The position numbers and the translations under genes are program-made. A stretch of DNA of 64,000 bases from Saccharibacillus brassicae (GTDB lineage Bacteria; Bacillota; Bacilli; Paenibacillales; Paenibacillaceae): contig NZ_CP041217.1 of assembly GCF_006542275.1 (NCBI RefSeq), positions 1,163,501-1,227,500 of the forward strand. The letters run 5' to 3'. The notes beneath the pieces were generated by a model, which saw nothing but the letters and a program-made list of their open reading frames with translations, did no database searches and had not been told where the DNA came from. Position 1 is the first letter of the stretch. The number at the start of each line of letters is the position of its first letter. Of this stretch, positions 59,269 to 64,000 are shown in pieces.

Positions 59269-60561
59269 ACAATCGTCAATTTATTGATTCTGGCCGTCCT
59301 GCTCGCGCTCACCGCATTCTTCGTCGCTTCGGAGTTCGCGGTCGTCAAGGTACGGATCTCGAGGCTCGACCAACTGATCACCGCGGGCAACAAAAAAGCC
59401 GTCAAGGCTAAAAAAGTGGCCCAGGACCTCGACTACTACCTGTCCGCGTGCCAGCTCGGCATCACCGTTACGGCGCTCGGCCTCGGCGCGATCGGCAAAC
59501 CGGCCGTCGAGCTGCTGCTGTACCCGGTCTTCGACTGGCTCAACGTCTCGGCTTCCGCTTCGTCGGTCGCTTCGTACGCTATCGCCTTTTTCCTCGTGAC
59601 GTTCCTGCACGTGGTCGTGGGCGAGATGGCGCCGAAGACGCTGGCGATCCAGTTTGCCGAGAAGATGACGCTGCTGCTGGCCCCGTCGCTGTACGTATTC
59701 GGCCGGGTCATGTATCCGTTCATCTGGTCGCTTAACGGAACGTCCCGCCTGCTGCTGCGCGCTTTCGGCGTCAAGCCGTCCGGCCACGAGGAGATTTACT
59801 CCGAGGACGAACTGAAGATCATCATGACGCAGAGCTATCAGGGCGGCGAGATCAATGAAACGAAGCTGTCCTACATGGAAAACGTCTTTTCGTTCGACGA
59901 GCGCGTGGCGCGCGACATCATGGTGCCGCGGACGCAGCTCGTGACGATCGACAAGGATATGGAATACGCGGAATTGATTGCGGTGCTCGACGAGAACAAC
60001 TACACCCGGTACCCGGTGACCGAAGACGGCAGCAAAGACCGGATCATCGGCGTCGTCAACGCCAAAAAGATGCTTCCGCACATTATCGCCGGACGCGCGC
60101 GCAGGCTCGAAGAGTTTATCCGCCGCATCCCGAACGTATCGGAAGCGACGTCGATCCAGGAAACGATGCTCAAGATGCAGCAGGAACGTATGCATATCGC
60201 GCTCGTCGTCGACGAATACGGCGGCACCGCGGGCGTCGTCACGATGGAAGACGTCATGGAAGAACTGGTCGGCGAGATCCGGGACGAGTTCGACGCGGAC
60301 GAGATCTCCGAGATCCGCCAGTCCGGCGAACGCGAATACGTGATCAGCGGACGGGTGCTGCTCGACGAGCTGGAGAAGCGCTTCGGCGTAACGTTCGACG
60401 AACGCAGCGACACCGACACGATCGGCGGCTGGATCCAGCACCGCAAAGGCACGTCGGCCGCCGAAGGCGAGAAGCTGATCGATAACGACCATGTGTGGAC
60501 CATCACGGAAAAAGACGACCTGCAAATCAAACGGGTACGGCTGAACTATACCGAGCAGTAA
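59257..60561 (+). CDS. CNNM/CorC-HlyC-family membrane protein with CBS pair
   Basis: 434 residues. A CNNM transmembrane domain (residues about 3-200; LALTAFFVASEFAVVKVRIS, YLSACQLGITVTALGLGAIG, VVVGEMAPKTLAIQFAEK) is followed by two CBS motifs (DIMVPRTQLVTIDKDMEYAE and the VVDEYGGTAGVVTMEDVMEE region) and a C-terminal CorC_HlyC domain (YVISGRVLLDELEKRFGV). Relatives such as YhdP/YugS and MpfA export Mg2+ or protect against it. It starts with TTG behind the unusual leader element. The stop is followed by a tandem copy of ACCGAGCAGTAAC. Confidence 0.88.
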   Translation: MDLMTIVNLLILAVLLALTAFFVASEFAVVKVRISRLDQLITAGNKKAVKAKKVAQDLDYYLSACQLGITVTALGLGAIGKPAVELLLYPVFDWLNVSASASSVASYAIAFFLVTFLHVVVGEMAPKTLAIQFAEKMTLLLAPSLYVFGRVMYPFIWSLNGTSRLLLRAFGVKPSGHEEIYSEDELKIIMTQSYQGGEINETKLSYMENVFSFDERVARDIMVPRTQLVTIDKDMEYAELIAVLDENNYTRYPVTEDGSKDRIIGVVNAKKMLPHIIAGRARRLEEFIRRIPNVSEATSIQETMLKMQQERMHIALVVDEYGGTAGVVTMEDVMEELVGEIRDEFDADEISEIRQSGEREYVISGRVLLDELEKRFGVTFDERSDTDTIGGWIQHRKGTSAAEGEKLIDNDHVWTITEKDDLQIKRVRLNYTEQ

Positions 60562-60654
60562 CACCGAGCAGTAACGCTTTCGCCGGTCAGGCTTGTTCCG
60601 GCAGCGCCGCTCGGCCGCTTTACCCGATTCCCGGTTTCCAAATCCTAATTTCAT

Positions 60655-60704
60655 GGAGGTGAATCCCTCGCAAGAGGGAATTTATTGGACGGATCAATTG
60701 CGTT
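60655..60704 (+). promoter_or_regulatory. Conserved translation-start element 2: SD, GNRA-loop hairpin, TTG start, overlapping upstream ORF
   Basis: ATGGAGGTGA at 60654-60663, then CCCTC-GCAA-GAGGG (60666-60679), then TTATTGGAC with TTG at 60685. An out-of-frame ATG ORF (MEVNPSQEGIYWTDQLR, stop 60705-60707 region) overlaps the start. Nearly identical to element 1. Confidence 0.6.
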
Positions 60705-61749
60705 AAACTTGTTTTTGGTGGCCGTGTTTATCGGCCTGACCGCCTTTTTCGTCGGTGCTGAATTTGCCATATTGAAAGTGCGCATGTCGAGGCTCGACCA
60801 ACTGGTCGCGGACGGCAACAAGAAAGCGGTCATGGCGAAGAAAGTCGCCCAGGACCTCGATTATTACCTGTCTGCCTGCCAGCTCGGCATTACGATTACC
60901 GCTCTCGTGCTCGGCGCGCTCGGGGAACCGACCGTCGAGAAAATGCTGCATCCGGTCTTCGATCATTTCGAAGTTCCGGCCGCGGCCGCGACCGTGCTGT
61001 CGTATACGATCGCGCTTGCGCTCGTGACGTTCCTGCACGTCGTGCTCGGGGAACTCGCGCCCAAGACGCTGGCGATCCAGTTCGCCGAGAAGATGACGCT
61101 CATGCTCGCTCCGTGGCTGTACCGCTTCGGACGGATGACCGCTCCTTTTATCCGTCTGCTTAACGGTTCCGCGACGCTGCTGCTTCGGTTGTTCGGCGTC
61201 AAGCCGGCCGGCCACGAATCGGTGCACTCGGAAGAAGAACTGAAATGGCTCGTCGAACAAAGTTACGAGAGCGGCGAGATCAACAAAACGGAACAGCAGT
61301 ACCTCAACAACATTTTCGCTTTCGACGACCGTACGCTGCGCGAAATCATGATTCCTTCGGACAAGATCGTCAAAATCGCGAAGGAAGTGCCGCAGAGCGA
61401 ACTGATCGAGAAATTGAGCGAACACGAATATACCCGTTATCCGGTCACGAACGGCAACCCGGATCTGTTCATCGGCTTCGTGCACAGCAAGGAAGTGCTG
61501 ACCGCCATCGCGGCGGGGCGGGACGGCCGGATCGAAGGCTTTATCCACAAGCTGCCGCAGTTCACGGAGACCGCCACGCTGCGCGAAGTCATGCTCAGCA
61601 TGCAGGCGAACCGCGTGCATATGGCTTCCGTGTCGGACGCGGGCGGCCGCACGATCGGCCTCGTGACGATGGAAGACATTCTGGAAGAGATCGTCGGCGA
61701 TATTCGCGACGAAGCGGACGGCGTGCGTCTGCCGCTCGCTCCGCTGTAA
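60685..61749 (+). CDS. CNNM/CBS membrane protein lacking the CorC_HlyC domain
   Basis: 354 residues, paralogue of the preceding gene. CNNM domain (GLTAFFVGAEFAILKVRMSR, YLSACQLGITITALVLGALG, VVLGELAPKTLAIQFAEK) and CBS pair (REIMIPSDKIVKIAKEVPQS; SVSDAGGRTIGLVTMEDILE). The protein ends at DIRDEADGVRLPLAPL, exactly where its sister continues into the CorC_HlyC domain, so about 80 residues are missing. TTG start with the same leader element. Probably co-transcribed with its sister (123-base gap). Confidence 0.86.
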   Translation: MDGSIALNLFLVAVFIGLTAFFVGAEFAILKVRMSRLDQLVADGNKKAVMAKKVAQDLDYYLSACQLGITITALVLGALGEPTVEKMLHPVFDHFEVPAAAATVLSYTIALALVTFLHVVLGELAPKTLAIQFAEKMTLMLAPWLYRFGRMTAPFIRLLNGSATLLLRLFGVKPAGHESVHSEEELKWLVEQSYESGEINKTEQQYLNNIFAFDDRTLREIMIPSDKIVKIAKEVPQSELIEKLSEHEYTRYPVTNGNPDLFIGFVHSKEVLTAIAAGRDGRIEGFIHKLPQFTETATLREVMLSMQANRVHMASVSDAGGRTIGLVTMEDILEEIVGDIRDEADGVRLPLAPL

Positions 61750-61818
61750 CCGGCCTGCAGGACCGCCGGTTCGTCGATTCGGCGGCTTCCGGCCGGCCGT
61801 GCAGTAGATTCATCCAGC

Positions 61819-61857
61819 AAGCCCCGGCTGCCGCTTTGCGGCAGAACGGGGCTTTTT
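61819..61857 (+). terminator. Terminator after the CNNM/CBS gene pair
   Basis: AAGCCCCG-G-CTGCCGC / GCGGCAG-AA-CGGGGCTT with TTTG loop, then TTTTT. Confidence 0.85.
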
Positions 61858-61993
61858 GCATGCCCGAACGCTGTCTTTTCCCGGCAAATCTCGTTTTTCC
61901 GCCGATTTTTGTTCCGCTTGCCCGTGAATGTGGGTAATAAAGTTATTGAGGTTCATCGGCTTTGTTGTTGCGAACGTCACGCTTCCGGCAAGT

Positions 61994-62023
61994 TTGACTT
62001 TAGCCCTCCGGAAGCCCTATGAT
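61994..62023 (+). promoter_or_regulatory. SigA-type promoter for the aldehyde dehydrogenase gene
   Basis: TTGACT (61994-61999), 18-bp spacer, TATGAT (62018-62023). Confidence 0.6.
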
Positions 62024-62092
62024 TTTTACAGCACTTTATAAATGGGTAACTACCGGTTCAAGCATTCCATCCCCCCGAGGAGGTCAATCTTT

Positions 62093-63511
62093 ATGATCGC
62101 AAAGGACACGATTGCAAAAGAATGGAATTCCGAAGAAGTGACGCAGATGCTCGAAGAGCATCGCGCTTTCTACGATACCGACCGCACGCGCAGCTACAAA
62201 TTCCGGATTCGCCGGCTGGAGAAACTCAAAGCCGCCATCCAACGCTACGAGCCCGCGCTGATCGAAGCGCTGCAGGCGGATCTCGGCAAGCCCGCGTTCG
62301 AAGCCTACACGACGGAAATCGGCTTCGTGCTGAACAGCATTTCCGAGATCAGCAAAGAGCTGTATCGCTGGTCCAAGCCGCAGCGCGTCGCGACGCCGAT
62401 CACGCTGGCCGGCGCAAGCAGCTTCGTCATCAACGAACCTTACGGCACCGTGCTGATCATCGGACCGTTCAACTATCCGTTCCAGCTCGTCATGGAACCG
62501 CTCGTCGGCGCGATCGCGACCGGCAACTGCGCGGTCATCAAAATGTCCGACAGCACGCCGAACGTCTCGCTCGTCGTGAAGCAGCTGCTCGCCGACGTGT
62601 TCGAAGACCATTACGTCCGCGTCATCGACGGCGGCAAAGACACGGTCAACGCGCTGATCAACTCGCCGTTCGACTACATCTTCTTCACGGGCAGCACGGA
62701 AGTCGGCCGCATCGTCGCCCAGGCGGCGGCCAAGCAGCTCATTCCGGTCACGCTGGAACTGGGCGGCAAAAGCCCGGCTATCGTCGACAAGCAGGCCGAT
62801 CTGCGCATGGCGGCCAAACGCATCGTCTGGGGCAAGCTCGTCAATGCCGGGCAGACGTGCATCGCGCCGGATTACGTGCTCGTGCACGAGAGCAAGAAGA
62901 TCCAGCTGCTGATCGCGCTCAAGAACGCGATTCGCGAGTTCCTCGGCGAAGACATGTGGAGCAGCCCGGACTTCGGGCGCATCATCAACCATCGCCACTT
63001 CGACCGTCTGACCGACATTCTGGAAAAAGACAAGGACAAGATCGTCTTCGGCGGCAGCGGCGACCGGGATACGAAGTTCATCGAACCGACGCTGCTGGAT
63101 ATCGATTCGTGGGATGCGGCCAGCATGCAGGAAGAACTGTTCGGACCGCTCCTGCCCGTGCTGACGTATACCGACCTGAACGACGCGATTCGCCAGGTCA
63201 ACGCGCATCCGCGTCCGCTTTCGCTGTACCTGTTCACGACCGACGAGGAAGTGCAGGATCGCGTACTCGAAAAAGTGCCGTTCGGCGGCGGCTGCATCAA
63301 CGATACGCTGCTGCATGTGTCGAACCCGCATCTGCCGTTCGGCGGAACCGGGGCATCGGGCACAGGCTCGTATCACGGCCTGCACAGCCTGCGCACGTTC
63401 TCGCACCAGAAGAGCATCCTGAAGCGCCCTTCGGCCGAAAGCGGCACGACGCTGTTCTTCCCGCCTTACGGCGAAGAGCAAATGCAGCTGGCCAAAAAAA
63501 TGCTCAAATAA
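62093..63511 (+). CDS. Aldehyde dehydrogenase, class-3-like (YwdH/AldH type)
   Basis: 472 residues. IGPFNYPFQLVMEPLVGAIA, FFTGSTEVGRIVAQAA (NAD binding), LELGGKSPAIVD (general-base Glu) and NAGQTCIAPDYVLVHE (catalytic Cys) are intact; the end PFGGTGASGTGSYHG, then LHSLRTFSHQKSIL, is characteristic of the fatty/aromatic aldehyde class without tetramer tail. It oxidises aldehydes with NAD(P). GAGGAGG lies eight bases before the ATG at 62093; the frame extends to 62042 without support. Monocistronic. Confidence 0.92.
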   Translation: MIAKDTIAKEWNSEEVTQMLEEHRAFYDTDRTRSYKFRIRRLEKLKAAIQRYEPALIEALQADLGKPAFEAYTTEIGFVLNSISEISKELYRWSKPQRVATPITLAGASSFVINEPYGTVLIIGPFNYPFQLVMEPLVGAIATGNCAVIKMSDSTPNVSLVVKQLLADVFEDHYVRVIDGGKDTVNALINSPFDYIFFTGSTEVGRIVAQAAAKQLIPVTLELGGKSPAIVDKQADLRMAAKRIVWGKLVNAGQTCIAPDYVLVHESKKIQLLIALKNAIREFLGEDMWSSPDFGRIINHRHFDRLTDILEKDKDKIVFGGSGDRDTKFIEPTLLDIDSWDAASMQEELFGPLLPVLTYTDLNDAIRQVNAHPRPLSLYLFTTDEEVQDRVLEKVPFGGGCINDTLLHVSNPHLPFGGTGASGTGSYHGLHSLRTFSHQKSILKRPSAESGTTLFFPPYGEEQMQLAKKMLK

Positions 63512-63514
63512 TTC

Positions 63515-63593
63515 GAACCGTTGACGGATCGAAGCTTCGCTTGAACCGAACGGTTCATCTCGAATCGAACCGTTCATCCTAACCGAACCGTTC
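63515..63593. repeat. GAACCGTTC-type short repeats
   Basis: GAACCGTT (63515), GAACGGTTC (63548-63556), GAACCGTTC (63567-63575) and GAACCGTTC (63585-63593), running directly into the terminator stem. Confidence 0.65.
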
Positions 63594-63630
63594 CTGCCCC
63601 GGAAATTTCCGCGGCAGGAACGGTTTTTTT
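63586..63630 (+). terminator. Terminator after the aldehyde dehydrogenase gene
   Basis: AACCGTTCCTGCC / GGCAGGAACGGTT 13-bp perfect stem, then T7. Confidence 0.9.
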
Positions 63631-63746
63631 GCGCTGCAACCTTTCCCGGCGGCTGCGCGTCTGAGGCAGTAAGAAAGATTATCGAAGCGGATGTTATCCA
63701 AGCCGGTCCCTTAAGCGCCGTCCGCCACCTTGAGGAGGAACAGAAA

Positions 63747-64000
63747 ATGAACAAAAAAAGCATGACTTCCGTGTTGGCCGTCTCCGTGCTCTCCGTGTCG
63801 CTTGGCGGTCAGCTGTTTGCCGCAGGCGCCGGCTTCGGCGACCTGAACGGTGTGAGCGGGCAGGCGAAAATCGACGCGCTCAAAACCGAAGGTCTGGTCA
63901 AAGGCGTAAGCGCGGCTTCGTTCCAGCCCAAGTCGGTGCTCAATTACGCGCAGGGCATCCAGTTTATCGCCGGCGGCCTGCAGCTCAGCCTCGCGGCGAT
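63747..64000 (+). CDS. Secreted SLH-type protein, N-terminal part, cut by the window edge
   Basis: The frame is open to the window end (84 residues visible). A signal peptide (MTSVLAVSVLSVSLGGQLFA, cleavage near AAGA) is followed by an SLH-like segment: FGDLNGVSGQAKIDALKTEG, LVKGVSAASFQPKSVL and GIQFIAGGLQLSL. A wall-associated protein is likely. GAGGAGGA lies seven bases before the ATG. It is the third SLH-type gene in the window. Confidence 0.75.
   Translation, partial: MNKKSMTSVLAVSVLSVSLGGQLFAAGAGFGDLNGVSGQAKIDALKTEGLVKGVSAASFQPKSVLNYAQGIQFIAGGLQLSLAA

Overview
The window comes from a high-G+C Firmicute, most likely a member of Paenibacillaceae (a Saccharibacillus- or Paenibacillus-like organism). 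This is inferred from strong AGGAGG-type ribosome sites with ATG/GTG/TTG starts, SLH-domain surface proteins, lipoprotein solute-binding proteins, a YesM/YesN-type two-component pair beside a sugar ABC transporter, a CcpA-type cre site and a SigD-type chemotaxis promoter. Most of the DNA is about 60% G+C by eye. Two stretches (about 46.3-47.35 kb and 54.2-57.2 kb) are clearly AT-rich and look acquired. No rRNA, tRNA or CRISPR array was recognised.

Layout. 0-8.7 kb: alkylation repair (alkA end, ogt), an M20 peptidase, a cyclase-family hydrolase, a membrane-anchored PAF-acetylhydrolase-like protein, a two-gene RNA-repair cassette (kinase-HD protein plus RNA ligase) and a PilZ protein. 8.8-18.9 kb: a large SLH surface protein, then a sugar ABC importer co-oriented with its histidine kinase and AraC-type response regulator, under a promoter overlapped by a cre site. 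19-31 kb: amino-acid permease, YfbR-like HD protein, MORN-repeat protein, a repeat-rich 0.8 kb gap, alpha/beta hydrolase, TerC protein, FMN reductase, a chemoreceptor with a BMP-type lipoprotein, another hydrolase, and an RsbQ/KAI2-like hydrolase paired with a PAS-GGDEF protein. 32-45.4 kb: small unknowns, a second MORN protein, a second chemoreceptor with a SigD-type promoter, a second SLH protein, an SDR behind a MerR-type promoter, a divergent HxlR/quinone reductase pair, a VanZ-like protein and a divergent TetR/MATE pair with three operator copies.

45.5-58 kb: an intergenic repeat family, an AT-rich HIRAN-type gene beside a decayed HipA-like remnant, and the complete ribose operon rbsRKDACB. 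Next comes a probable genomic island bounded by two 36-bp direct repeats, one of them lying in the 3' end of a sulfurtransferase gene. The island carries an integrase remnant and a three-gene unit encoding a viroplasmin/RNase H protein, an RnlA-family HEPN toxin and an RnlB-family antitoxin. This is the standout system. In E. coli, RnlA depends on the housekeeping RNase HI; here an RNase H is encoded in the same operon, overlapping the toxin start.

58-64 kb: sulfurtransferase, two CNNM/CBS proteins whose TTG starts share an unusual conserved SD-hairpin-start leader, an aldehyde dehydrogenase, and the start of a third surface protein.
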